From contig JAHHTW010000008.1 of assembly GCA_020024265.1 (NCBI GenBank), positions 18,782-82,781 on the forward strand: 64,000 nt of DNA, read 5' to 3'. Every line of letters begins with the position of its first letter. The first letter of the stretch is position 1. The notes under the pieces were generated by a model. That model did no database searches and was not told where the DNA came from. It saw only the letters and a program-made list of their open reading frames with translations. Shown piece after piece: positions 47,105 to 56,170 of the stretch. The position numbers and the translations under genes are program-made. The DNA comes from Anaerotignum sp. (GTDB lineage: Bacteria > Bacillota > Clostridia > Lachnospirales > Anaerotignaceae).

Positions 47105-47644
47105 CTATTCTTCAAAGGGAATTTCAAAATATTCTGCAATTGCTTTGGACAATGCTTTTGCAATCTCATCAATATTCCCTTTGATCCATGCCGCATCTTC
47201 CGGATTGTCATGATATCCCACCTCAACCAAAACAGTTGGCGCTTTTGTTCTTCTCAGTTCTCTCAGCGTTGCGGTAGGTACTGCCTTCACTTTTTCCTCA
47301 TTGGGATAAATTTCCTCCATCTCGTCTACGATATCCTCTGCAAATTCCTCTGCCTTTGGGCTGTTATAAAAATAATAGGCATCTACCCCCTGTAATTTTC
47401 CTGCAAGCTGAGGAGGCCCTGCATTGGAATGTACGGCAAGATGCAAATCATATGCTCCTGCATTGGAGTCGGCAATTGCTTCACTTAAGCTCATTTCCGG
47501 CTTATTTCTGGAAAATTCAATTCCTGATGCAGTCAAATATTTTTCCATGGCATCCACAATCTGGTTCGCTATTTCTTCCTCTGTACCACCATTGACATAA
47601 AGATTATACTCTTGTAAGGATGGACTTAAATATACACGTGGCAT
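47105..47644 (-). CDS. N-acetylmuramoyl-L-alanine amidase (Amidase_3 family)
   Basis: A 179-residue zinc amidase domain that cleaves the lactyl-peptide bond of peptidoglycan. No signal peptide and no cell-wall-binding module. The typical HSNA (H72) and the late VEVGYHDN with catalytic E140 are present. At the N-terminus the usual xxGHGG is replaced by YLSPSLQEYN, a variant I associate with clostridial SPSxQ amidases in which Q11 or E23 would stand near the missing first His. ATG follows GGGAGCG. The lack of a signal peptide suggests mother-cell or phage-like use, or release by lysis. Monocistronic. Confidence 0.83.
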   Translation of the reverse strand: MPRVYLSPSLQEYNLYVNGGTEEEIANQIVDAMEKYLTASGIEFSRNKPEMSLSEAIADSNAGAYDLHLAVHSNAGPPQLAGKLQGVDAYYFYNSPKAEEFAEDIVDEMEEIYPNEEKVKAVPTATLRELRRTKAPTVLVEVGYHDNPEDAAWIKGNIDEIAKALSKAIAEYFEIPFEE

Positions 47645-47997
47645 AACTTCACGCTCCCTTCCTCTCTATTTGTATGCACCAAAACGACGCTTGTGCCTGT
47701 CTGTTTGAAAATATATGAATTGTTTCCAGTTTTCATCATATTTTCAAATGTTCTTTTATTTCAAAACCTTTGATTTTGGACAACAAGCCTATTGGGGAAA
47801 CCTCACCGTTATGATACAATATACCAGCTTCATGGCAGGAAAGTTTTGTACAAAAAACCACATTCTCCATAGCCTATGACATGTGGGCAACCTTTTTTCG
47901 ATATATGCTTTGCCTACAGAAAGGCAAAAGAAGCTTTGCAAGGGAAGGGATACAGGAACATCTCCCTATGCGGACTTGTTTTATGAAACATTGCTGC
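47645..47997. other. Spacer upstream of the amidase, no gene recognised
   Basis: Part of a 409-bp stretch between the amidase and the Na/Pi transporter. It includes the amidase ribosome-binding site, A/T-rich DNA around 47690-47780 and an open plus-strand run (47881-48050) without a ribosome-binding site. No conserved motif seen. Confidence 0.35.
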
Positions 47998-48033
47998 AAA
48001 AAAAGAGCATACTTTTGCAGTATGCTCTTTTTT
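47998..48033 (-). terminator. Intrinsic terminator of the Na/Pi transporter gene
   Basis: AAAAAGAGCATAC and GTATGCTCTTTTT form a 13-bp stem with T-runs on both strands, about 20 bp past the transporter stop. Confidence 0.9.
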
Positions 48034-48053
48034 CAAATGCTTGATATGGTTTC

Positions 48054-49745
48054 TTATTGTTTTACAGGAAAAATATCCTCATCATGATAATTTTTTTCTT
48101 GTCTGTTTTCATTCAAAACAACCTGTGCAATATTCATTGCATGATCGGATACACGTTCGAGATTCCCCAGCATTTCCAAGAAATGAATCCCTGAATTGAC
48201 ATTACACTCTGCATTGGACAGACGGTCGATATGGCTGGCACGCAATTTCTTTTCCAGCATATCCACCTGTTCTTCCAGTACTGCTGTTTTCATTGCATAT
48301 GTAATATCATCCGTTTCCAATGCACGCAGGGCATTTTCATAGCTTGCCATGGTTGTATCTGTCATATCACGCAATTCATCAATTGCCATGGCGGAGAACG
48401 ACAAATCTTCCCGTTTCATTTCCTCTGCCAAATCTGCAATATTTTCCGCATGATCACCCACACGTTCCATATCGCTGATGGTATTGAGCAAAGAGGTTAC
48501 TGTCTGATTGTCCTTTTCGCTGATACGCAGTGTACACAGCTTAATCAAATATTCGGAAATGTTGTCGCACACCTTGTCCACAACCGTTTCACGGTATCTT
48601 ACACCTTCGATTTTCTCTTGATCATTATTGATCAGTGCAGCAATTGCATCCTGCATGTTCTCAAACGCAATACGCCCCAAACGAATGGTTTCCAGCTTCG
48701 CACCTTCCACAGCAAGGCTGGGAGTTTCCAACATACGTTTGTCCAAATGTACCAGCTGTGTTTCATCCTTACGTTCCACATCCGATACATGATTGAGTTT
48801 CTGCGCAATTTTAATGATATACCCAGAAAGCGGAATCATAACCAATGTTGTACCAATATTAAACATTGTATGAATGGCACTGATTTGTGTCTGTGTAATC
48901 ACAGTACCACCCAAAGCAGGATTGATTGTTGTCAAATAAATAATTGCCACAATACTGAACAGCACGGTACCTACGATATTAAACATCAAATGCATATAAC
49001 CAACACACTGTGCTGTTTTGCTTGCACCAATACCACTGAGCAGTGCAGTCACACAGGTACCGATATTCTGACCCATGATGATGTACACGGCTGCATTAAA
49101 CGGAACCAAACCGGATGCAGCCAAAGACAGCAAAATCCCCTGTGATGCAGAGGAACTCTGAATCACTGCTGTAACAAAAGCACCGGCAAAAATACCAAGC
49201 AATGGATTCGTCCCCAACTTGACAAACAGGGAACGAAACGCTTCTGATTCACGCAAAGGCGCTACGGATGCCGACATCATATCAATACCAATAAACAGGA
49301 TACCAAAACCGATGACAATGGCTGCAATTTCTTTGCGGCGTGCATTCTTGCCGCTCATCATCAATATCACACCCAGCATAACCGCAAGAGGAGCAATGGT
49401 AGACGGACTCAGCATTTTTGCCCATTCGGAACTGGAAACCAGCCAACCCGTTACGGTAGTACCGATATTGGCACCCATAATGACACTCATTGCCTGTGTC
49501 AGATTCATCAAGCTGGCATTTACAAAACCAACAACCATAACAGTTGTTGCGGATGAGCTTTGTACAATTGCTGTAACCAGCGCACCCAACGCAATGCCCA
49601 TCAGTTTATTTTGCGTCAGCGCTTCCAAAATGGCTTTCATTTTGGAGCCTGCGGCATTTTGCAGCCCTTGTGCCATGATATTCATACCATAAATAAAAAG
49701 CGCAAGACCACCGATAAACGGAATAATCATTTGTGTGTAACTCAT
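48054..49745 (-). CDS. Na+/phosphate cotransporter with C-terminal PhoU-like domain
   Basis: 563-residue membrane protein of the NptA/PNaS family that imports phosphate with sodium. The membrane half (about 1-330) holds the paired inverted repeats with the family signature QSSSATT (TAIVQSSSATTVMVVGF) and QSSSASQ (TAVIQSSSASQGILLS). The C-terminal 220 residues form a PhoU-like three-helix-bundle pair (EKIEGVRYRETVVDKV..., RVSDHAMNIAQVVL), the regulatory module seen in many bacterial members. The second of two adjacent ATGs is the better start: GGGGAGG lies only 2 nt from the first and 5 nt from the second. Monocistronic. Confidence 0.95.
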   Translation of the reverse strand: MSYTQMIIPFIGGLALFIYGMNIMAQGLQNAAGSKMKAILEALTQNKLMGIALGALVTAIVQSSSATTVMVVGFVNASLMNLTQAMSVIMGANIGTTVTGWLVSSSEWAKMLSPSTIAPLAVMLGVILMMSGKNARRKEIAAIVIGFGILFIGIDMMSASVAPLRESEAFRSLFVKLGTNPLLGIFAGAFVTAVIQSSSASQGILLSLAASGLVPFNAAVYIIMGQNIGTCVTALLSGIGASKTAQCVGYMHLMFNIVGTVLFSIVAIIYLTTINPALGGTVITQTQISAIHTMFNIGTTLVMIPLSGYIIKIAQKLNHVSDVERKDETQLVHLDKRMLETPSLAVEGAKLETIRLGRIAFENMQDAIAALINNDQEKIEGVRYRETVVDKVCDNISEYLIKLCTLRISEKDNQTVTSLLNTISDMERVGDHAENIADLAEEMKREDLSFSAMAIDELRDMTDTTMASYENALRALETDDITYAMKTAVLEEQVDMLEKKLRASHIDRLSNAECNVNSGIHFLEMLGNLERVSDHAMNIAQVVLNENRQEKNYHDEDIFPVKQ

Positions 49746-50025
49746 CATTTCCTCCCCTTAGAACTTTTTATGGCAGCATTGCACACTGCTTTCAAACTAT
49801 ATGTCTTTGCTTTATGCACACCCTAGCTTCAGGCATTGTATGATTGCCCAAAACGATGGAACAATAGCAAAAGCATATAAAATATCGGAAAACCGCTTTG
49901 TTTTTCTGCCACCGTATCACCTGTCCTATACACTATCTTTTATCATATCATAAAGGCTTTTGACATGCAATTACAAAAAGAAAGAAAAATCGACTTTTTC
50001 CCTTATATCCCAAAAATATCTGTCA

Positions 50026-51111
50026 TCACTTAGGATGCTTCTCATATACCTGACCCAAGATTTCACCGCCACCTGCAATATATTCTCCGTCATACAGCAC
50101 CAAAGCCTGTCCTGGAGTGATTGCACGTTGGGGGGTATCAAACGTACATTCCAATACATCCGCATCGACCATGCGCACGGTACAAGCTGCTTTTTTATGG
50201 CTGTAGCGAATCTTGCCTTCCAGACGCATACCGTCTGTAAATTCCGGATATGCCATACAGTTGATGCGATGTGCATATACGGTACGGGAAAATAGCGCTT
50301 CGTTTTCACACAGCACCACTTCATTGTTTTCCGGCACCAGATGATGCACATACATAGGCTTGCCAAATGCAATCCCAAGCCCTTTTCTCTGACCTACGGT
50401 ATAATGCACCAACCCTTGATGCTGCCCCAATACATTGCCTTGAATATCCACAAAATTGCCTTTTTTGTACTGCTTTTTCCCATATTTTTGCAAAAATTCC
50501 ACATAATCCCCATCCGGAATAAAGCAAATATCCTGACTATCGCTTTTTTTCGCAATAAAATCACCAATGTTTTCTGCAATTTTACGAACCGCATTCTTCT
50601 CATAAAATCCAACCGGCATTTTGGTTCGTGCAAGCTGCTCCTGTGTCAAACGGTACAACGCATATGTCTGATCCTTTGTATCCGTTACAGAGGTACGTAT
50701 GGCATAACGTCCCGTGATCGGATGACGCTCCACACGTGCATAATGTCCGGTTGCAATGGCATCTGCACCTACCTCATCCGCATAACGCAGCAATGCGCCC
50801 CACTTCATATGACGGTTGCAGACAATGCATGGATTTGGTGTCAAGCCGCTTTCATAGCTTTTCATAAAATAAGAAATGACATTTTCCTGAAATTCCTCAT
50901 GAAAATCCAATACTGCCAATGGAATATCCAGAAGTTTTGCAACACGTGTCGCATCCTGCACCGAAGGCAGCTCTTTGCAGTCCGTGCCATCCTCCATCCA
51001 TAACCCCATCGTAACCCCCAATACTTCATAGCCCTGCTCCTTGAGCAGATATGCCGCCACAGAGCTGTCTACCCCACCGGACATTCCAACAATCACCTTT
51101 TCTTTTGCCAA
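50026..51111 (-). CDS. mnmA: tRNA-specific 2-thiouridylase MnmA
   Basis: Adds sulfur to U34 of Lys, Glu and Gln tRNAs using ATP and sulfur relayed from a cysteine desulfurase. The 361 residues show the PP-loop GMSGGVDSS (9-17), the catalytic Cys pair C95 (NPCIVC) and C196 (SQDICF), and the C-terminal barrel. The start is TTG at 51109-51111 after GGAGGG with 8-nt spacing. The cysteine desulfurase partner usually found next to it (iscS/iscU) is not here. Confidence 0.97.
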   Translation of the reverse strand: MAKEKVIVGMSGGVDSSVAAYLLKEQGYEVLGVTMGLWMEDGTDCKELPSVQDATRVAKLLDIPLAVLDFHEEFQENVISYFMKSYESGLTPNPCIVCNRHMKWGALLRYADEVGADAIATGHYARVERHPITGRYAIRTSVTDTKDQTYALYRLTQEQLARTKMPVGFYEKNAVRKIAENIGDFIAKKSDSQDICFIPDGDYVEFLQKYGKKQYKKGNFVDIQGNVLGQHQGLVHYTVGQRKGLGIAFGKPMYVHHLVPENNEVVLCENEALFSRTVYAHRINCMAYPEFTDGMRLEGKIRYSHKKAACTVRMVDADVLECTFDTPQRAITPGQALVLYDGEYIAGGGEILGQVYEKHPK

Positions 51112-51188
51112 TATTACACCCTCCTATTGTTTTGATATCCATCAAGCATCTTACATTGTTGCAGCCGTACCTGCTCCTTTGAAAAGGA

Positions 51189-51228
51189 AAAATCAAAAAA
51201 GGGTGCCTATACAACCCTCTTTGATTTT
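51189..51228 (-). terminator. Terminator of the radical-SAM/Cys-rich membrane unit
   Basis: Minus-strand AAAATCAAAGAGGGT and ACCCTTTTTTGATTTT form a long stem with a T-rich 3' arm, 87 bp past the stop of the small membrane gene and just upstream of mnmA. Confidence 0.82.
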
Positions 51229-51314
51229 GTCCATCCCACATATACAAAAACACCGTATCCGTACTTCTGTAGGCTTGGTACGAAAAAACAATTTGCTCAT
51301 TTGCCTGTGCAGTT

Positions 51315-51500
51315 TTATTTTTCCTGCTCTTTTTGTTGTGATGTACAGCTGTTTTTGTGCGCACACCCCTGACAGGAACCACTACAATGCTCCTGCTTCA
51401 TTGCACGCAGGCTGCGTTTCATTTTCCACATATTATACCCAATCAATGCCGCAAGCATGATACCGGGTATGACTTTTGTGACAATATCCATTTTGTCCAT
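51315..51500 (-). CDS. Small FeoB-associated-type Cys-rich membrane protein
   Basis: 61 residues: one transmembrane helix (about 10-25, VIPGIMLAALIGYNMW) then a cytoplasmic tail with CSGSCQGCAHKNSC. This layout matches the FeoB-associated Cys-rich membrane proteins, although no feo gene is near. ATG at 51498-51500 follows AAGGAGAAGG and lies 11 bp after the radical-SAM stop, so both are one operon. The Cys tail could bind an Fe-S cluster or metal. Too short for firm assignment. Confidence 0.75.
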   Translation of the reverse strand: MDKMDIVTKVIPGIMLAALIGYNMWKMKRSLRAMKQEHCSGSCQGCAHKNSCTSQQKEQEK

Positions 51501-51511
51501 ATTCCTTCTCC

Positions 51512-52666
51512 TTAGATATACCGATCCATATAACGATGCAGCAGTGCCTCCCATGCGGCAGAGTCTACTGTATTTTTCGCCAAATCTATGATATATGCCT
51601 GATCACTTTCCCGTAAACGGTAAAACTGCTTCCAGTCCAATGGAAATCCCATACGACGTGCCAGCTGATATTTTCTTTGCTCCAGCTCTGGCAGTGCCAA
51701 ATATTGATCAATATAGGACAGCATCCATGGCAAATCCACATCCATATCCCCATTGACTTCTTGCAGCAGATTGATGATATGGTCGCTGGTAATGCGTCCA
51801 TGCAAACGGCTTGCATCCAAAGCAGTCAGCATTTTGCGAATTTCCAGCAGCTTTTCCATATCGGTTGCTTCTGTATAATTCCCCGCATCTCGCACCTCCT
51901 CCATCAAAGATCCGCTGCGCAGTACAAATGTACGCAGCCGTACAAAATTCGGATCTACTTCATTGATGACCTTGGCAGTTTCCAGTGCATTTTCATCAGA
52001 CAGTTCTCGTCCGCCTACCCCAGGCATGAAATAAATCGAAAGCTCTATACCTGCTTTTCGTACCTTTCTTCCACCAATGATCTGTTCCTGCTGTGTCGTC
52101 CCTTTTGCAATCAGTTGCAGCACACGATCTGATCCTGACTCATATCCGGAATGTATACGATCCAAACCAGCTTGACGCAGTGCGATATAGTCTGCTTCTT
52201 TGATATTTGCAAGTGTATTGGCTCTGCCATAGGATGTAATCCGCTGGATTTCCGGCAAACGCTTGCGCACATAGGATACAATCTCAGTCAGCCATTCGGG
52301 GCGCAATACCATGGTATTGGCATCCTGTAAGAATATGGCTTGGCTATCGCCTTCCGTCAGCCAACGAAACACCATCTGATAGCATATTCTGGCATCATCG
52401 GAAGGAAGCTGTGCATACTCCTTCTGCAACGCATCCATATTCCAGTCCGTTCCATTGTAATGCAACCGAATACGATCACGATATTCTGCCATCGTATCCA
52501 CATCCTGCTTGACTTCTTCCACAGCTCTTGTGTGAAAATCATTCTTTTTATAGAGCATACAAAATTTACATTTGTTCCAAGGACAGTTTTTCGTCACACG
52601 CAGCAATAAGCTGTTTGCTTCACTGGGTGGACGAATCGGGCCAATGTCAAATACATATTCCTTCAT
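51512..52666 (-). CDS. Radical SAM protein of unknown substrate
   Basis: 384 residues with an N-terminal cluster motif CPWNKCKFC (C28-x4-C33-x2-C36), an SAM-binding barrel (SGYESGSDRVLQLIAKG; IYFMPGVGGRELS) and a C-terminal region without further cysteines of note. The first gap is four residues rather than the canonical three; I recall CPWNxCxFC in a distinct uncharacterised clade. ATG precedes MKEYVFDIGPIRPPSEA, which is conserved-looking and has a ribosome-binding site AAAGAAAGGA. Operon with the small Cys-rich membrane protein downstream, which may supply or handle iron. No substrate clue. Confidence 0.88.
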   Translation of the reverse strand: MKEYVFDIGPIRPPSEANSLLLRVTKNCPWNKCKFCMLYKKNDFHTRAVEEVKQDVDTMAEYRDRIRLHYNGTDWNMDALQKEYAQLPSDDARICYQMVFRWLTEGDSQAIFLQDANTMVLRPEWLTEIVSYVRKRLPEIQRITSYGRANTLANIKEADYIALRQAGLDRIHSGYESGSDRVLQLIAKGTTQQEQIIGGRKVRKAGIELSIYFMPGVGGRELSDENALETAKVINEVDPNFVRLRTFVLRSGSLMEEVRDAGNYTEATDMEKLLEIRKMLTALDASRLHGRITSDHIINLLQEVNGDMDVDLPWMLSYIDQYLALPELEQRKYQLARRMGFPLDWKQFYRLRESDQAYIIDLAKNTVDSAAWEALLHRYMDRYI

Positions 52667-52723
52667 GCAAAAAATCCTTTCTTTCTTGCTTCTGCATCTT
52701 TTTTTGCACTTTTTTCAGAGCAA

Positions 52724-53314
52724 TCAAAATCCAAGCAAAACATCATCAATTTGTTTCATTGCATCCTGCAAAATCTCCTCTACCGGACGCACTCCTGCAT
52801 CCAATCCATCTGCGGCAACACAGGAAAAACGTTCAATACCAAAGAATTTACACATTGCTTCTATATATCTTGCACCCATTTCCATCGGATGATCCTGATA
52901 AAATCCGCCCCTTGTGGTCAGGTACAGCAAATGGTCTGCTTTGCAAATGCCAAAGCATCCCGTTTCATTGCATCCAAACGTAATCCCTTCTACACAGAGA
53001 TTTTCGATATATACTTTCAATAACGCAGGAAAACTCAAATCCCAAAATGGTGCAGCAATCACAATTTTATCTGCTGCTGCAAACTCTCTTGCGTAGCGAA
53101 AACGAGGGTGCGATAGCTGTCCCTGTGCAAGCAAACGCTCTCGTTGTTCAAAAAATCCATCCTTGAAGTAGGATAAATTTTCATCCATCAAGCAAAGCTC
53201 CTGCACATGATACGCACCACTTTCTTTGAGCCGATCACATGTATATTGCGCTAATTTTTGTGTACGAGAGCCTTCTCTGCGTATACAGCAATTGATCCAT
53301 AATACAGTTTCCAT
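52724..53314 (-). CDS. Flavodoxin-fold NAD(P)H-dependent oxidoreductase
   Basis: 196-residue FMN protein of the NQO1/AzoR/modulator-of-drug-activity group that reduces quinones, azo or nitro compounds. The N-terminus METVLWINCCIRREGSRT provides the phosphate-binding loop; VIAAPFWDLSFPALLKVYIEN is the hallmark second FMN segment; a TTRGGFY loop follows. ATG at 53312-53314 follows GGAGG at 6 nt; the longer open frame upstream lacks signals. It lies 57 bp upstream of the radical-SAM gene and may head that transcript. Confidence 0.9.
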   Translation of the reverse strand: METVLWINCCIRREGSRTQKLAQYTCDRLKESGAYHVQELCLMDENLSYFKDGFFEQRERLLAQGQLSHPRFRYAREFAAADKIVIAAPFWDLSFPALLKVYIENLCVEGITFGCNETGCFGICKADHLLYLTTRGGFYQDHPMEMGARYIEAMCKFFGIERFSCVAADGLDAGVRPVEEILQDAMKQIDDVLLGF

Positions 53315-53471
53315 ATTGTACCTCCTGTTCATGCACCATTTTCCCCTTATTGACGTTTTGATTATAGCACAACGCACAAGAAATTCGCAAATAAAATAAA
53401 AAGCGCTCTTTGCCAATCCCTGCCATATCACCAAAATCTCCTCACAAAGCAATCACCCATATCTAAAAGAA

Positions 53472-53496
53472 GGCAGTCTGTATCCACAGAACTGCC
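53472..53496 (-). terminator. Hairpin after the D,D-carboxypeptidase gene
   Basis: Minus-strand GGCAGT-TCTGT and ACAG-ACTGCC arms, then TTCTTTTAG. It lies about 35 bp past the stop. Confidence 0.7.
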
Positions 53497-53530
53497 CCTT
53501 TCATGATTTCATTTTTTCGATTGCATCCTA

Positions 53531-55126
53531 TTACCAACGTCTTCTGCCACGACCTCTGCGGCTGCTTGACTTAAATGTGTAGCCTCCTCTGCGGCCTCTG
53601 CCACCATAGCGTGCTTTATACACAATCCATATGATGACAAGTACCACCACAACGACAACCGCCAGAGCAATGAAGCCCTTTACAGAGAAAATATCAGAAA
53701 ATACAGATTTGAAGAAATACTGAATCTTGTTCAGGATATTTGCCTTCTCTACATCTGCACCGGCATATGCTGTCTGCTCTGCAATCTGCTTGCCATCTAC
53801 GGAATAGATTACCGTTGCAATTGCAGTATCTTTTGAAAAAGGTGCTTTTGCTTTTACAGTACCATCCTTGTCCGCCATCTGGTATTCCGGCAAGATAGTA
53901 ACTGCCTGTTCCAGCTTGTCTTTGACTCCGGTTGGCAGGAATGCTGTCATTGTGTTTTGGTAAACCAATGGCACCGTATCCCCCTGCAAGCGATTGTGCT
54001 TGATCAGCGCTGCTTCTGCCACTGCTTCCCCTTGTGTGGTCAACTGTACTTTTTCATAATTCTTGTAGCCATAATCAAACAGAGCGGAGGTTTCCTGCCA
54101 ACGTGCAGGATCTGTACCATGGAACAATACAGAAATCAATGTGGTATCATCTTTTTCCGCCGCTGCGGTCAGGCAGCTGCCCGCTTCATTGGTGAAACCT
54201 GTTTTGATACCGGTTGCATAGGGATATTGGTACATATTATCTGTCACCAACAGATTGTGACTGATCCATGCATAGTCCTGCGTCATGCTATTTGGATCTG
54301 TTGCTTTACCTTCTGCGCCATTGCCGGCATATTTCTTTTCCTTTGCAACCTCTGCCAGTGTGTCATTTTCCATAAATGCAATGGCAAAAAGCGCCATATC
54401 ATACGCACAGGAATAATGATTTTCATCATGGTAGCCATGGGCATTGGAAAAATGAGAATTTACTGCTCCCAATTCTTCTGCCTTTTTGTTCATCAAATCC
54501 GTGAAAATTGCTTCGCATTTTGCAAAAGAAATATTTTCGTCCTGCTCTACCTTCTTTGCAACAGCTGCTGCCAATACATTACCAGAGTCATTTCCGGAAG
54601 GAATCAGCAGTCCACGCAATGTATTTCTTACTGTTAATGTTTCCCCTACTTTATGTCCTGCTTTGCTGGAATCGAGTGTCACCTCATTGATTTCCGTACC
54701 CACGGTAATCAAATCATCCGGCTTCAGATAATCCATAACAACCAATGCAGTCAAAATCTTTGTCATACTGGCAGGATACATTTTATCTTTTGCATTTTTT
54801 TCATACAATACCGTTTTGCTATCCATATCTACCAGCATTGCTGCACTTGCGGTAATGGCAGGCGCACCCTCTGCACGCATCCATACCTCCTGAAAATCTT
54901 TTGCTGCCGGTGCTGCCTCATGAATATCTGCGTTTTTTGCATCTGCTTCTTTTGTATCTGCCTTTTTTGCATCCTTCTGTTGCGGATCTTCCGCTGCATC
55001 ATCGCTGCTTTGTTTTTGTGTGACTCCTGCTGTTTCTGCCACCTTCTCTTTTCCGCAGCCTGCCGCACCCAGACACAGGCTCATTGCCAAAAGAACTGCA
55101 AGCAATCTATGCCAATTTCTTTTCAT
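53531..55126 (-). CDS. D-alanyl-D-alanine carboxypeptidase (DacA/PBP5 type) with double membrane anchoring
   Basis: 531 residues. Removes the terminal D-Ala of peptidoglycan stem peptides; extracytoplasmic. The signal peptide ends in lipobox AAGC (C24). An acidic, Ala/Lys/Asp-rich linker (about 30-85) follows. The peptidase domain has SxxK at S120-M-T-K123, SGN at 177-179 and KTG at 308-310. A beta domain comes next, then a strong transmembrane helix (about 475-500) and a basic Gly/Arg/Ser tail ending GRGRRRW. PBP5 enzymes normally use an amphipathic C-terminal helix, so the lipobox plus helix plus Arg-rich cytoplasmic tail is unusual. ATG at 55124-55126 follows AAGGAAG. It follows miaA by 43 bp and is probably the last gene of the mutS-mutL-miaA transcript. 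Confidence 0.93.
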   Translation of the reverse strand: MKRNWHRLLAVLLAMSLCLGAAGCGKEKVAETAGVTQKQSSDDAAEDPQQKDAKKADTKEADAKNADIHEAAPAAKDFQEVWMRAEGAPAITASAAMLVDMDSKTVLYEKNAKDKMYPASMTKILTALVVMDYLKPDDLITVGTEINEVTLDSSKAGHKVGETLTVRNTLRGLLIPSGNDSGNVLAAAVAKKVEQDENISFAKCEAIFTDLMNKKAEELGAVNSHFSNAHGYHDENHYSCAYDMALFAIAFMENDTLAEVAKEKKYAGNGAEGKATDPNSMTQDYAWISHNLLVTDNMYQYPYATGIKTGFTNEAGSCLTAAAEKDDTTLISVLFHGTDPARWQETSALFDYGYKNYEKVQLTTQGEAVAEAALIKHNRLQGDTVPLVYQNTMTAFLPTGVKDKLEQAVTILPEYQMADKDGTVKAKAPFSKDTAIATVIYSVDGKQIAEQTAYAGADVEKANILNKIQYFFKSVFSDIFSVKGFIALAVVVVVVLVIIWIVYKARYGGRGRRGGYTFKSSSRRGRGRRRW

Positions 55127-55169
55127 TCTTTTTCTTCCTTTCCTTTGTGTTTTTGACTGTTGTTTCCTG

Positions 55170-56120
55170 CTAGATCTGTGCAGCATCAATACCCTTGCTG
55201 CTTAGATATTCCAACATTTGTAAAAGAGCTGCATCCTTGTTTGTTTCCGATAAATCTATCCAGAGTCCTTCAATTTGTCTGCGAAACCATGTCAGCTGGC
55301 GCTTTGCAAAACGTCTGGTACCTGTTTTCAGCTCATCCACTGCCTGCTGCACAGAAATTTCGCCTGCAAAATAGGGTAAAAATTCTTTGTAGCCCAACCC
55401 CTGCATGGATACCATTCTGCCATCATAGCCACGCTCCAAAAGCCCTTGTACTTCTTCCAAAAGTCCCTGTTTCATCATCAAGTCCACACGCTGTTCAATT
55501 CTTGCATACAGCTTTTCTCTTTCCATTGTCAATATGATCACAGCGGATTGATATGGTGATTGTTTTTGCTTCTGCTCTGCATTATGCTCAGAAAAAAGCC
55601 GTCCTGTCAAATGATGATATTCCAATGCTCTGGTCACACGTTTGATATTATTGGCGTGTGTGGTCGCAGCATAGGCAGGATCCACCTGCAAAAGCTCCTG
55701 AAACAAAGCCTCTGCACCCTCTTTTTCTGCTTTCTCATAGCAAGCCTGACGAAAGCTGTCATCCCCATCGGTTTCTGTAAACGCATTATCATACAAAAGC
55801 GCATTGATATAAAATCCTGTGCCGCCAACAACAATGGGAATTTTGCCCTTTGCCCATATTTTTTCCATATACTCCTTTGCTTTTTTTTGGAAAATCATGA
55901 CATTGTATTCCTCATCCGGATCATATTCATCAATGAGATAATGCGGCACCCCATCCGCTTCCTCCTTTGTTACCTTTGCTGTACCAATGTCCATATAGCG
56001 GTATACCTGCATAGAATCTGCTGATATGATTTCACCACCAATTTTTTTTGCAAGAAGGATGGACATTGCCGTTTTGCCACAAGCGGTAGGACCACCGATG
56101 ACAACCAGCGGTTTTTTCAT
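55170..56120 (-). CDS. miaA: tRNA dimethylallyltransferase MiaA
   Basis: Transfers dimethylallyl to A37 of tRNAs reading U-starting codons; its product is the substrate of MiaB, encoded upstream in the same block. 316 residues with the P-loop GGPTACGKT, the DSMQVYR loop, and the insertion region typical of bacterial enzymes. I use the second ATG (56118-56120), 7 nt after AGGAGGA, because the first ATG touches the Shine-Dalgarno sequence. About 50 bp separate it from mutL. Confidence 0.96.
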   Translation of the reverse strand: MKKPLVVIGGPTACGKTAMSILLAKKIGGEIISADSMQVYRYMDIGTAKVTKEEADGVPHYLIDEYDPDEEYNVMIFQKKAKEYMEKIWAKGKIPIVVGGTGFYINALLYDNAFTETDGDDSFRQACYEKAEKEGAEALFQELLQVDPAYAATTHANNIKRVTRALEYHHLTGRLFSEHNAEQKQKQSPYQSAVIILTMEREKLYARIEQRVDLMMKQGLLEEVQGLLERGYDGRMVSMQGLGYKEFLPYFAGEISVQQAVDELKTGTRRFAKRQLTWFRRQIEGLWIDLSETNKDAALLQMLEYLSSKGIDAAQI

Positions 56121-56170
56121 AGACATTCCTCCTTTCTGCGCATCCTGTCGGATATTGTATGATCGCTGCC

